DNA of 64,000 nucleotides, from NCBI RefSeq assembly GCF_029714205.1, contig NZ_CP121648.1, forward strand, positions 7,107,501 through 7,171,500, in the 5' to 3' direction. Positions 44,005 through 52,453 of this stretch are shown piece after piece (the first letter of the stretch is position 1; each line of letters begins with the position of its first letter). The notes beneath the pieces are model-generated. The model worked only from the letters and a program-made list of their open reading frames with translations, made no database searches and was not told the origin of the DNA. A program made the translations under genes and the position numbers. The DNA comes from Methylobacterium sp. CB376 (GTDB taxonomy: Bacteria > Pseudomonadota > Alphaproteobacteria > Rhizobiales > Beijerinckiaceae).

Positions 44005-44262
44005 ATGTCCGTAAGGTTAACGATTCTCGATCAAATGAAGAAGATCGCCGAAGAGCAGCAGCGCAAGCTGGCTCCACTGTCGGACAACACGGCTCTGGTC
44101 GAGACCGGGCTGGATTCGCTGTGCTTCGCGATCCTGGTGGCGCGGCTGGAGGGCGAACTGAACGTCGATCCATTCACGATGTCGGACGAGATCACCTTCC
44201 CGGTGACGGTCGGCGAGTTCATCGCGCTCTACGAGGGCGCCGCCGTCGATGCCGCGGCCTGA
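44005..44262 (+). CDS. Acyl carrier protein
   Basis: The 85-residue protein has the carrier fold with the 4'-phosphopantetheine site at Ser38 in ETGLDSLCFAIL and acidic helix II (ARLEGELNVDPF). It is not the fatty-acid housekeeping ACP in sequence: the start MSVRLTILDQMKKIAEEQQ and the C-terminal FPVTVGEFIALYEG fit stand-alone carriers in small biosynthetic clusters. GGAGA precedes the ATG. Its end overlaps the ligase gene by 14 bases, so the two proteins should work together. Confidence 0.88.
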   Translation: MSVRLTILDQMKKIAEEQQRKLAPLSDNTALVETGLDSLCFAILVARLEGELNVDPFTMSDEITFPVTVGEFIALYEGAAVDAAA

Positions 44263-45712
44263 CCCGGGCTCCCTGCGCGAGGCGCTGGCGGGTGCCGGCG
44301 AGACCGGCGGCCGCCTCCTCGGGCGCGAGGCCGCGATCGACTTCGCGGCGCTCACCCGCGCGAGCGCGCTGGGACCGGCCCGCGACGGGCTCGCCGGGCG
44401 CGCCGTGCTGGTCGCGACCGCGGACCAGTTCGCGGCCGCCCTGGCGCTGATCGACCTCGACGGGCTCGCCCGCCGGCTCCTCCTCGCCCCGCCCGACCTC
44501 GACCCCGCCCACCTGCCGACCCTGCTGGACCGCGCCGGGATCGAGGCCGTGGTAACGGACCTCGCGCCCGCGGCGCGGCCGGATGTCGGCGGCCGCCCGG
44601 TCCACGCGATCGGCGCGCCGCGCCCCGCCGCGGCCCCGGCCGCGCCCCGGCTCGCCACCGAATGGGTGCTCCTCACCTCCGGCACCACGGGCGTGCCCAA
44701 GATGGTGGTGCACGACCTGGAGGGGCTCGCCGGCGCGATCCGCCCGCGTCCCCCCGGGGAGCCGGCGCCGGTCTGGTCGACCTTCTACGACATCCGCCGC
44801 TACGGCGGGCTCCAGATCTTCCTGCGCGCGGTCCTCGGCGGCGCCTCGCTGGTCCTCTCGGCCAAGGACGAGCCGGTGGCGGAGTTCCTCGCGCGCCTCG
44901 GGCGCCACGGGGCGAGCCACGTCTCGGGCACGCCCTCGCACTGGCGCCGGGCGCTGATGAGCGCGGGGCTCGGCGCCTTCCGCCCCTCCTACGTCCGGCT
45001 CTCCGGCGAGATCGCCGACCAAGCGGTGCTCGACGCCCTGCGCGCCGCCTTCCCGCAGGCCTCGATCGGCCACGCCTACGCCTCCACCGAGGCGGGGGTG
45101 GGGTTCGAGGTGACGGATGGGCGCGAGGGTTTCCCCGAGAGCTTCCTCGGCCCCCGCGCGGGCGGCGTGGAGCTGCGCGTGGTCGAGGGCGCCCTGCGGA
45201 TCCGCTCCGGCCGCACGGCCCGCCGCTACCTCGGCGAGGGCGCGCCGATCCTGCTCGACGCGGAGGGCTTCGTCGATACCGGCGACATGATCGAGATCCG
45301 CGACGGGCGCTGCGCCTTCGTCGGGCGGCGCGGCGGCATCATCAATGTCGGGGGCCTCAAGGTGCACCCGGAGGAGGTCGAGGCGGTGATCAACCGGCAT
45401 CCGCGGGTGCGGATGTCCCTGGTCGAGGGCCGCCGCAACCCGATCACGGGCGCGCTCGTCACCGCCACCCTGGTGCTCGATCCCGGGGAGGCCTCCGTCG
45501 AGGCGGTCAAGGCCGAGATCCTGGCCGCCTGCCGGGCGGCCCTGCCCGCCCACAAGGTCCCGGCCGTCCTGCGCGTCGCCGAGGCGCTGCCGGTGACCGG
45601 GGCCGGCAAGCTCGCCCGGGGACGCGGTCCGGGCGCCCAGGCCCCGCTTGCCCAGGCTCCCCTTGCCGAGACGCCCCTTGCCGAGACGCCGCCGGAGAGC
45701 CGTCATGCGTAA
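44249..45712 (+). CDS. Adenylate-forming acyl/aryl ligase (ANL superfamily)
   Basis: The 487-residue enzyme should activate a carboxylic acid as acyl-AMP and load it on the neighbouring ACP or CoA. Motifs: LLTSGTTGVPKM (about 146-157; the P-loop A3), AYASTEAGVG (A5), TGDMIEIRDG (A7), GGIINVGGLKVHPEEVEAVI (A8) and a late GAGKLARG lysine (A10). The N-terminal part is short and unusual for 4CL-type ligases, so the acid substrate is not predictable. The C-terminus is extended by pentapeptide repeats (APLAQ, APLAE, TPLAE) from a 15-bp DNA repeat. Confidence 0.85.
   Translation: MPRPDPGSLREALAGAGETGGRLLGREAAIDFAALTRASALGPARDGLAGRAVLVATADQFAAALALIDLDGLARRLLLAPPDLDPAHLPTLLDRAGIEAVVTDLAPAARPDVGGRPVHAIGAPRPAAAPAAPRLATEWVLLTSGTTGVPKMVVHDLEGLAGAIRPRPPGEPAPVWSTFYDIRRYGGLQIFLRAVLGGASLVLSAKDEPVAEFLARLGRHGASHVSGTPSHWRRALMSAGLGAFRPSYVRLSGEIADQAVLDALRAAFPQASIGHAYASTEAGVGFEVTDGREGFPESFLGPRAGGVELRVVEGALRIRSGRTARRYLGEGAPILLDAEGFVDTGDMIEIRDGRCAFVGRRGGIINVGGLKVHPEEVEAVINRHPRVRMSLVEGRRNPITGALVTATLVLDPGEASVEAVKAEILAACRAALPAHKVPAVLRVAEALPVTGAGKLARGRGPGAQAPLAQAPLAETPLAETPPESRHA
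45641..45688. repeat. 15-bp in-frame tandem repeat at the ligase C-terminus
   Basis: Three units related to CTCCCCTTGCCGAGA start near 45641, 45656 and 45671, giving APLAQ, APLAE and TPLAE in the ligase tail. Confidence 0.8.
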
Positions 45713-46430
45713 CGTCCTCGTCACCGGGGCGAGCCGGGGCCTCGGCCTCGCGATCGCCGTCACCCTCGCCGGCGCCGGCTTCCGGGTCGCGGCGGTGGCC
45801 CGCCGCCCGAGCGAGGCGCTCGAGGCGGCGATGCGCGCGGCCGGGCCGGGCGAGCTCCACTTCGCGGCCGCCGACCTCGCGGAGATCGGGGCCCTGCCCG
45901 ACCTGGTGCGGCGCCTGCGCGAGGCGCACGGGCCGCTCTACGGCCTCGTCAACAATGCCGGTCTCGGCACCGAGGGGCTCCTGGCGATGATGCCGCTCGC
46001 CGACATCGAGGCGCTGGTGCGGCTCAACACGCTCGCGCCGATCGTGCTCACCAAGCACGCGGTGCGCGCCATGATGGCCGAGGGGGCCGGGCGCGTCGTC
46101 AATGTCAGCTCGATCATCGCCTCGACGGGCTACAACGCGCTCTCGGTCTACGCCGCCACCAAGGCGTCGATGATCGGCTTCACGCGCTCCCTCGCCCGGG
46201 AGGTCGGCCCGCTCGGCATCACGGTGAACGCGGTGGCGCCGGGTTTCATCGACACCGAGATGACCGCGGGCCTCGGCGAGGCGGAGCGCCGCAAGATCAC
46301 CGGCCGCGCCGCCCTGCGCCGGCTCGCCGAGGCGCAGGACGTGGCGAACGCCGTCGCCTTCCTGATGGGCGAGAGCGGGCGCAACATCACCGGCACGGTG
46401 ATGACGATCGACGCCGGCAGCACCGCCTGA
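45705..46430 (+). CDS. FabG-like short-chain dehydrogenase/ketoreductase
   Basis: The 241-residue SDR has TGASRGLG (7-14) for NAD(P), NNAG (83-86), and the catalytic triad Ser136, Tyr149 and Lys153 (VSS...YAATK). The C-terminal NVAFLMGESGRNITGTVMTIDAGST-like end (here ANAVAFLMGESGRNITG) is typical of FabG-type reductases acting on ACP-bound beta-ketoacyl groups. It starts seven bases inside the ligase end and completes the ACP, ligase, reductase set. Confidence 0.88.
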   Translation: MRNVLVTGASRGLGLAIAVTLAGAGFRVAAVARRPSEALEAAMRAAGPGELHFAAADLAEIGALPDLVRRLREAHGPLYGLVNNAGLGTEGLLAMMPLADIEALVRLNTLAPIVLTKHAVRAMMAEGAGRVVNVSSIIASTGYNALSVYAATKASMIGFTRSLAREVGPLGITVNAVAPGFIDTEMTAGLGEAERRKITGRAALRRLAEAQDVANAVAFLMGESGRNITGTVMTIDAGSTA

Positions 46431-46506
46431 CCGCGCCGCGACGCAACCGCGCCCCTCCGGCCGGGTTAACGCACCGGAAGAGTCCGCGGGGCGCGGGAGG
46501 AGCGTG

Positions 46507-47160
46507 ATGGGTCTGCTCGATCAGGTGATCGGTTCGGTGCTCGGCAACGTGCTCGGGGGCCAGGGCCGGGCGGGGGGCGGCGCCTCGGCCATGTCGCCCC
46601 TCGTCAAGGCGCTGCTGATGCTGCTCGCCTCGCGGGCGCTGCAGGGCGGCTTCGGCGACATCCTCGGCGGCGGCGCCCGCCCGGCGCCGCGCCCGCGCGG
46701 CGACGAGGGCTTCGCGCCGCGCCCCGGCCCCGCCGCCGATCCGAACAACCCCTTCTCCGACTTCTCCGGCATGCTCGACGGGCCGGGCGGCCCGGGCCCG
46801 CAGGCGGGCGGCAGCGTGCCCAACCCCTTCGACCAGCGCGCCGACCAGTATTCCGGCCTCGACCGCGAGATCCCGGACAATGCCGGCCCGGCCGGGCTCG
46901 ACCAGCTGATCGACCGCTTCCGCCGCGGTGGGCTCGGCGAGGTGATCGAGTCCTGGATCGGCCCCGGGCAGAATCGCGGGATCGCGCCCCAGCAGCTCGC
47001 CCAGGCGCTCGGCCCCGACACGGTCGAGACGCTGAGCCGCGAGACCGGCCTCGAGCGCGACACCCTCCTGACCCAGCTCGCCGCCGTGCTGCCCGGGGTG
47101 ATCGACGGGCTCACCCCCGGGGGCCGCCCGCCGAGCCGTGACGAGATGCGGAGCTGGTAG
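46507..47160 (+). CDS. YidB-like (DUF937) protein
   Basis: The 217-residue protein begins MGLLDQVIGSVLGNVLGG and ends with the YidB/DUF937 region: GLDQLIDRFRRGGLGEVIESWIGPGQN, then PQQLAQALGPDTVETLSRETGL (abridged) and LLTQLAAVLPGVIDGLTPGG. A Gly/Pro-rich linker (about 50-110) separates them. The family is widespread and of uncertain role. GGGAGG precedes the ATG. The GST-like gene starts three bases after its stop. Confidence 0.85.
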   Translation: MGLLDQVIGSVLGNVLGGQGRAGGGASAMSPLVKALLMLLASRALQGGFGDILGGGARPAPRPRGDEGFAPRPGPAADPNNPFSDFSGMLDGPGGPGPQAGGSVPNPFDQRADQYSGLDREIPDNAGPAGLDQLIDRFRRGGLGEVIESWIGPGQNRGIAPQQLAQALGPDTVETLSRETGLERDTLLTQLAAVLPGVIDGLTPGGRPPSRDEMRSW

Positions 47161-47163
47161 GCG

Positions 47164-47874
47164 GTGGCCTACGAGCTGTTCTACTGGCCGGGCATTCAGG
47201 GCCGGGGCGAGTTCGTGCGCCTTGCCCTGGAGGAGGCGGGGGCCGCCTACCGCGACGTCGCCCGGACGCGGGGCTTCGGCGCGCTGCACGACCTCCTGGC
47301 GGAGGACGGGCCGCGCCCCTCCTTCGCCTGCCCGATCCTGCGCGACGGCGACCTGATGATCGGCCAGACCGCCGCGATCCTGCTCTATCTCGGCCCGCGC
47401 CTCGGCCTCGTCGGCGAGGGTGAGGCCGAGCGGATCCGCACCCACCAGCTGCAGCTGACCGTGGCGGACGCGGTGAGCGAGGTGCACGACACCCATCACC
47501 CGATCGCCAGCAGCCTGTTCTACGAGGACCAGAAGCCCGAGGCCGCGCGCGCCGCCCGGATCTTCCGCGAGGCGCGCCTGCCGGCCTATCTCGGCTTCTT
47601 CGAGCAGGTGCTCGCCCGCAACCCGCGGGGCCCCGCGCAGCTGGTGGGCGGGCGGCTCAGCTACGCCGACCTCTCGCTGTTCCAGCTGGTCGAGGGCCTG
47701 CTCTACGCCTTCCCGCAGGCCGCCGCGCGGGGGCTCGCCGGGGCGCCCAAGCTGGCGGCCCTGCACCGGGCCGTGGGCGAGCGCCCGCGGATCGCCGCCT
47801 ACCGGGCGAGCGACCGCCGGGTGCCCTTCAACGAGGACGGGATCTTCCGCCGCTATCCGGAGCTCGACGGGTGA
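47164..47874 (+). CDS. Glutathione S-transferase-like protein
   Basis: The 236-residue protein has an N-terminal thioredoxin-like domain (YELFYWPGIQGRGEFVRLALEEAG, then FACPILRDGDLMIGQTAAILLYLG) and an all-helical C-terminal domain with LSYADLSLFQLVEGL, the usual GST core. The Tyr in ELFYW sits at the glutathione-activating place. It starts at GTG 47164. Substrate unknown; detoxification or dehalogenation roles are common in this group. Confidence 0.85.
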   Translation: MAYELFYWPGIQGRGEFVRLALEEAGAAYRDVARTRGFGALHDLLAEDGPRPSFACPILRDGDLMIGQTAAILLYLGPRLGLVGEGEAERIRTHQLQLTVADAVSEVHDTHHPIASSLFYEDQKPEAARAARIFREARLPAYLGFFEQVLARNPRGPAQLVGGRLSYADLSLFQLVEGLLYAFPQAAARGLAGAPKLAALHRAVGERPRIAAYRASDRRVPFNEDGIFRRYPELDG

Positions 47875-47898
47875 CGGCGCGGCGGCGCGCGGCCCGCC

Positions 47899-48831
47899 TC
47901 ACCCCGCCAGCGCCGCCCGCTCCGCCTCGTAGGCCTCCCGCACCCGCTCCTTGCCGTAGCGCCGCTCCAGCCGCCGCACGGTGAAGTGGGCCCGGGCGAT
48001 GGCCTGGAAATGGTCCATGAAGGCCGCGTTCACCGCCGCGCCGCCGAGGGCGCCCACCACCGGCACCGCCTGGGCGGCGGCCTTCTGCGACACGACGAGG
48101 CCGAAGCGTGCGGCGACCTGCGCCACGAAGCGCATCACCGCCGGGGCGCTCTCGTCGAGGAGCCCGCGGCCCGCCGCGTAGCGCGCCACCTCCGACATCG
48201 TCTTGGCCAGCATGCCGCGCACCGCGAAGTAGCCGCTGTCGGTGGGGCTCGGCTCCGGTCCGCCGCGGCCGCCGAGCGCGAAGACCTGCAGGCAGGCCAG
48301 CGCCGCCTCGGGCTCGCGCAGGTCCTCGCCCTCGCGCTGGGCGATCTCCGCGATGGAGCGCAGCATCAGGGTCGTGGTGAGCGGCAGTTCCACGGGGATC
48401 GTCGCCAGCCCGAAGGCGCCGCCGACCGCGCCCGATACCGCCGCCAGCGCCTTGTGGCCGAAATCCCCCGGCGGGTAGCGCTCCAGCAGGTCGAGGGCGC
48501 GGCTGCGCAGGGAGGGCCGCTCGGCCGCCTCGGCCGGCACCACGGCCTGCGCCTCCCCCGCCCGCGGCAGGGTCGCGACCGCCACCCTCAGCGCGCCCCG
48601 CATGGCGCCCTCGGTGGCCTGCGTGATGGTCTCGGTCACCGCCTCGGGCAGGGCCCGGCCCAGCATGTCGAGGGGGGCGCCCGCCATGGCCGAGAGCCGG
48701 GCCGCGAAGCTCGGACGCTCCAGCACCGCCACCGCCGCCCGCAGCGCCGCGCGGTCCGCGTCGCTGAGCGGTTCGGGCGCGGGAGGGGGGGCCGGCAGCG
48801 GGGCGGTCTCGACGGCGACGATCTCGGTCAC
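47899..48831 (-). CDS. EcsC-family protein
   Basis: The 310-residue protein matches EcsC-type proteins: ALDLLERYPPGDFGHKALAAVSGAVGGAFG, then PVELPLTTTLMLRSIAEIAQREGEDL, SGYFAVRGMLAKTMSEVARY and KAAAQAVPVVGALGGAAVNAAFMDHFQAIARAHF (all abridged). The family is linked to membrane or phospholipid processes but has no firm biochemical role. Hydrophobic stretches suggest membrane association. It is divergent from the thioesterase. Confidence 0.8.
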   Translation of the reverse strand: MTEIVAVETAPLPAPPPAPEPLSDADRAALRAAVAVLERPSFAARLSAMAGAPLDMLGRALPEAVTETITQATEGAMRGALRVAVATLPRAGEAQAVVPAEAAERPSLRSRALDLLERYPPGDFGHKALAAVSGAVGGAFGLATIPVELPLTTTLMLRSIAEIAQREGEDLREPEAALACLQVFALGGRGGPEPSPTDSGYFAVRGMLAKTMSEVARYAAGRGLLDESAPAVMRFVAQVAARFGLVVSQKAAAQAVPVVGALGGAAVNAAFMDHFQAIARAHFTVRRLERRYGKERVREAYEAERAALAG

Positions 48832-49001
48832 GGCGCGAACCTCGGGATGGGACCAGGACGGATGAAAGCTGGCGATGCCGGGGCCGGTTCCGCAAGGGCC
48901 CGACGGCCGCCCCGCACCCCCCTCGGACGCCGGGGCGGTCGCCCTCGCGGCCGAGGTCGGTTACGAAGGGGCTCCTCACGCAGCCGAGAGACGCGGTCCC
49001 C

Positions 49002-49445
49002 ATGGCCACCGACCCGCCCGCCAGCGTGCCCGATTGGGGCGCCCCGGTCATCCGCACCATCGCCATGCCGGCGGACACCAACCCGGCCGGAGACATCTTC
49101 GGCGGCTGGCTGATGGCCCAGATGGACCTCGCCGCCGGCAACGTGGCGGCCCGCCGGGCGCGGGGGCGCTGCGCCACCATCGCGGTCGAGGGCATGACCT
49201 TCCTGCAGCCGGTCCTGGTGGGCGACGAGGTCAGCCTCTACGCCCGCATCGTCGCGGTGGGCCGCTCCTCGATCCGCATCCAGATCGAGGCGTGGCGCCG
49301 CGCCCGCGAGAGCGAGGAGACGATCAAGGTCACGCAGGCCCTCTTCACCTTCGTGGCCATCGACGAGAGCCGCCGGTCGCGGCCGGTGCCGCCCGAGCCG
49401 CCCGCCCCCGCCGATGACGGCAGCTTCGGCCCGTGGTCGGTCTGA
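49002..49445 (+). CDS. Acyl-CoA thioesterase (YciA-type hotdog)
   Basis: The 147-residue enzyme hydrolyses acyl-CoA. The hotdog signature ADTNPAGDIFGGWLMAQMDLAAG (abridged here as NPAGDIFGGWLMAQMD) carries Asn27 and Asp31 at the usual active-site positions, and VEGMTFLQPVLVGDEV and VFTFVAID-type strands follow. The last 20 residues are Pro-rich and variable. ATG at 49002. A hairpin terminator follows. Confidence 0.9.
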   Translation: MATDPPASVPDWGAPVIRTIAMPADTNPAGDIFGGWLMAQMDLAAGNVAARRARGRCATIAVEGMTFLQPVLVGDEVSLYARIVAVGRSSIRIQIEAWRRARESEETIKVTQALFTFVAIDESRRSRPVPPEPPAPADDGSFGPWSV

Positions 49446-49446
49446 T

Positions 49447-49484
49447 CCGACATCCGCCGGATGGCGTCGCCATGCGGATGTCGG
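49447..49484. terminator. Bidirectional hairpin between thioesterase and AmpG-like genes
   Basis: CCGACATCCG (49447-49456) pairs with CGGATGTCGG (49475-49484); inside, ATGGCG pairs with CGCCAT. The nested stem starts one base after the thioesterase stop and ends 15 bases before the end of the opposite gene, so it probably stops both transcripts. Confidence 0.6.
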
Positions 49485-49499
49485 CTTCGCTCACCCCGC

Positions 49500-50831
49500 T
49501 CAGGCGCGCAAGGTGACGCCCCCGCCCCCGAGATCCGCCTCGGGTGCGGCGGACGGCTCCTCGGGCAGGAAGCGGAGCGCGAGGCACAGGGCCACGACCG
49601 GGATGCCGGTCGCCGAGGTGAGGATGAAGAAGGTCGGGTAGCCGACGGCGTCGACGGCGAAGCCCGAGAGGCCGCCCACCCACTTGCCCGGCAGCGCGTA
49701 GAGCGAGGAGAGCAGCGCGTACTGCGTCGCCGCGAAGGCCGGCGAGGTCAGGCTCGACATGTAGGCGATCAGCGCCGTGCCCGCGAAGGCGCCCGCGAAG
49801 TTCTCGACGCTGATGCTGCCGATGAGGAGCGGCAGGTTGTGCCCGGCCACCGCCACCCAGGCATACATCAGGTTCGAACTCGCCGCCGCGATCCCCCCGA
49901 TCAGGAGCGCGTTGAGGAGCCCGAGCCGGCTCACCGCGATCCCGCCCGCGAAGGCCCCGGCGATGCCGATCCACACGCCGTAGACCTTCGACACCGTGGC
50001 GATCTCGCTGAGCGAGTACTTCATGTCGATGTAGAGCGGGTTGGCCATGATCCCCGACACGATGTCGGGCAGGCGGTAGAGGGTGATCAGGAGCAGGATC
50101 AGGGCGAGCCCCGCGCCCTTGCGGGCGGCGAGGTCGGCGAAGGGCTCGACCACCGCCTCGCGCAGCGCCGCGCGCCAGCCGCGCCCGGCGGGCGGGTCGG
50201 CCGCCTGGACCTTCGGCGCGGCGAGGCAGCCGGCGATCGCGATCAGCATCAGGAGCGCCATGGTGCCGTAGGCCGGCTTCCAGCCGAACGCGTCGGCGAG
50301 GTAGAGCGCGCCCGCCCCCGCGCAGATCCGCGCGAGGCTGTAGCCGAGCTGGTAGGCGGCGAGCATCATGCCCTGGCGCTCGGGCGGCGCCGAATCGATC
50401 CGCCAGCCGTCGACCACGATGTCCTGCGTCGCCGACGCGAAGGCGATGGTCAGGGCGCAGACCACCATGTAGCCGAGGGAGCGCGTGGGATCGCCCTGGC
50501 TCATCGCGAGGAGCGCGCCCGCCACGGCGAGCTGCGCGGCCAGCATCCAGCCCCGCCGCCGCCCGAGCAGCCGCGCCAGGACCGGCAGGTCGAAGCGGTC
50601 GATGACCGGCGCCCACAGGAATTTCAGGGTGTAGGCGAGCGAGACGTAGCTGAGCAGGCCGATGCTGGAGCGCTCGATCCCGGTGCTGCGCAGCCACGCC
50701 GACAGGGTCGCGAAGACGAGCAGGATCGGCAGCCCCGCCCCGAAGCCGAGGAGCAGCATCAGGGCCATGCGGCGGTCGCGCACGACGTCGCGCAGGGTCT
50801 GGCGGGTGCCCTCGAGCCAGCCGGTGGTCAT
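49500..50831 (-). CDS. MFS permease, AmpG-like
   Basis: The 443-residue protein has about twelve hydrophobic helices and AmpG-family segments: LGFGAGLPILLVFATLSAWL, YTLKFLWAPVIDRFDLP, LGRRRGWML, ATQDIVVDGWRID and LYALPGKWVGGLSGF. AmpG carries anhydro-muropeptides into the cytoplasm for cell-wall recycling and beta-lactamase induction. No ampC or ampR is nearby. The ATG at 50831 directly follows the divergent gap to the sensor kinase. Confidence 0.85.
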   Translation of the reverse strand: MTTGWLEGTRQTLRDVVRDRRMALMLLLGFGAGLPILLVFATLSAWLRSTGIERSSIGLLSYVSLAYTLKFLWAPVIDRFDLPVLARLLGRRRGWMLAAQLAVAGALLAMSQGDPTRSLGYMVVCALTIAFASATQDIVVDGWRIDSAPPERQGMMLAAYQLGYSLARICAGAGALYLADAFGWKPAYGTMALLMLIAIAGCLAAPKVQAADPPAGRGWRAALREAVVEPFADLAARKGAGLALILLLITLYRLPDIVSGIMANPLYIDMKYSLSEIATVSKVYGVWIGIAGAFAGGIAVSRLGLLNALLIGGIAAASSNLMYAWVAVAGHNLPLLIGSISVENFAGAFAGTALIAYMSSLTSPAFAATQYALLSSLYALPGKWVGGLSGFAVDAVGYPTFFILTSATGIPVVALCLALRFLPEEPSAAPEADLGGGGVTLRA

Positions 50832-50949
50832 CGCAACCTCGTCCTCAGCCTTCGCGCCGCACTCCGCCAGAGGAGTGAGGCTGCATGATGGTTGCTGCGC
50901 CGTTAACGCGGACCGGGGGCGGCGGGACCATCCGGCCCGAGAGGCCGTC

Positions 50950-50977
50950 GGCGAAAAACCGTTGGCGAAAAACCGTT
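50950..50977. repeat. 14-bp perfect tandem duplication
   Basis: GGCGAAAAACCGTT occurs at 50950-50963 and 50964-50977 in the gap between the AmpG-like gene and the kinase gene, where the promoters of both should lie. Confidence 0.9.
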
Positions 50978-51110
50978 GGGAAGAGGCCGCGTGGCCCTGG
51001 AACCGAAGGTTGTCCGGGTGGTTCGCTCATGGAACAGTCGTGTTTCCGGAGGCGGCCCGCTCCGGATGGCGGGGCGCCGCGGCGCCGGGCAGCGCGGGCG
51101 GAGCGAGGCG

Positions 51111-52172
51111 ATGGCCGGGGCGGCCCGACGATCGACCAGGGGTGCGGAGAAGCGGCCCGGGGCCGAGGCGCCCGGGCTCGACGACGCGTTCGCGGCGGCG
51201 ATCCGCGCGAGCGGCGTGCCGATGGCGCTCGTCGAGGCGACGACGCCCGGCCACCCGATCGCCTTCGTGAACGAGGCCTTCTGCCAGCTGACCGGCTACG
51301 CGCCCGACGAGCTGCTGGGGCGCGGCTGCGGGCTGCTGCGCGGCCCGGGCACCGGGCGGCTCGCCGCGGCGCGGCTGCGCTCGGCGGCGACGCGCGGCGT
51401 GCGTGCGCGGGCGGAGGTGGAGGGCCTGCGCAAGGACGGCGCGCGGCTGCGCCTGTCGGTGGCGGTGAGCCCGGTGCGGAACGCGGCGGGGGCGCGCCAC
51501 GCCTTCGCGGTGGTGAGCGAACTCGCCGCCCCGGTCCCGGCCGAGCGGCTCGCCGATCTCGAGGCGGCCCTGGAGCGGCGCACCGCCCTGCTGCACGAAC
51601 TCGACCACCGGGCCAAGAACACCCTGCAGGTCGTCGCCTCGCTGGTGCTGCTGCGCGCCCGCCGGGCGCCGGATGCCGCCTCGCGGGCCGTCCTCGACCG
51701 GATGGCGGAGCGGATCGGCGCCCTGGCCGCGGTGCAGCGCCACCTCGCCGGCCGGGACGAGGACCGCCGCCTCGACCTCGGGGCCCTCGCCGAGGAATTG
51801 GCGGGCGAGGTCGCGGCGGGCGTCGAGCGGGACCGCGTGACGGTCGCCGCGGAGGTCGCGCCGGTGCTGGTCCCCGCCGTCCAGGCCGTGCCGGTCGGGC
51901 TCCTCCTGCACGAACTGGCGAGCAACGCCGCCCGCCACGCCTTCCCGGACGGCCGGCCCGGCCGGGTGCGGATCCGCGCCGCCCGCGAGGCGGACGGGCT
52001 GGTGCTGGAGGTCGCCGATGACGGGATCGGCTTCTCGCCCGAGGGCGACGGGCGGGAGGGCTTCGGGCTCAGCCTCGTCGCCATGCTGGTGCGCCAGCTG
52101 CGCGGCACGCTCACCTGGGATGCGATGCCGGGGGGCACGCGGGCCCGGATCGTGCTGCCGGACGGCGGATAG
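51111..52172 (+). CDS. Sensor histidine kinase (HWE/HisKA_2 type) with degenerate LOV domain
   Basis: The protein of about 353 residues has a PAS/LOV domain (about 35-138), then a HisKA_2/HWE kinase: H-box LLHELDHRAKNTLQ with the likely phospho-His at 166, N-box HELASNAARHAF and G-box ADDGIGF. The LOV-like part keeps IAFVNEAFCQLTGY and a Cys at 73 in GRGCGLLRG, where photoactive LOV domains have GRNCRFLQG, but FMN-binding Asn and Gln residues are replaced. The start ATG at 51111 is preferred because GGAGCGAGGCG precedes it; upstream Met codons exist at 51066 and before. No response regulator is next to it, as is common for orphan HWE kinases in general stress signalling. Confidence 0.8.
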   Translation: MAGAARRSTRGAEKRPGAEAPGLDDAFAAAIRASGVPMALVEATTPGHPIAFVNEAFCQLTGYAPDELLGRGCGLLRGPGTGRLAAARLRSAATRGVRARAEVEGLRKDGARLRLSVAVSPVRNAAGARHAFAVVSELAAPVPAERLADLEAALERRTALLHELDHRAKNTLQVVASLVLLRARRAPDAASRAVLDRMAERIGALAAVQRHLAGRDEDRRLDLGALAEELAGEVAAGVERDRVTVAAEVAPVLVPAVQAVPVGLLLHELASNAARHAFPDGRPGRVRIRAAREADGLVLEVADDGIGFSPEGDGREGFGLSLVAMLVRQLRGTLTWDAMPGGTRARIVLPDGG

Positions 52173-52184
52173 CTGACCCTGGAT

Positions 52185-52220
52185 CGCCGCGCGGGTTCGA
52201 AGCGCATCGCCCGCGCGGCG
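52185..52220 (+). terminator. Strong GC-rich hairpin after the kinase gene
   Basis: CGCCGCGCGGG (52185-52195) pairs perfectly with CCCGCGCGGCG (52210-52220) over a 14-base loop, 12 bases after the kinase stop. No T-tract follows. Confidence 0.55.
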
Positions 52221-52453
52221 CTTGAGCGACGCCCACATCCGTCATCCCGAAGGGATCAATCCGATTTAAAGACTATGTTCTGGCGATCCGATCAGCGCAG
52301 CCGAAATCGTGGCCGGCCCTGGCCGGATGCCATGCCGGACCGATTGCCAGCTCTCCGTCCGACGCCCACCCCGCGCACATCGAAACAAGACGCCGGAGGC
52401 CGAGATCGTGCCCAAGCGCGGCGCAAGTCTGAACGGATCAGGCGGATGCCGGA

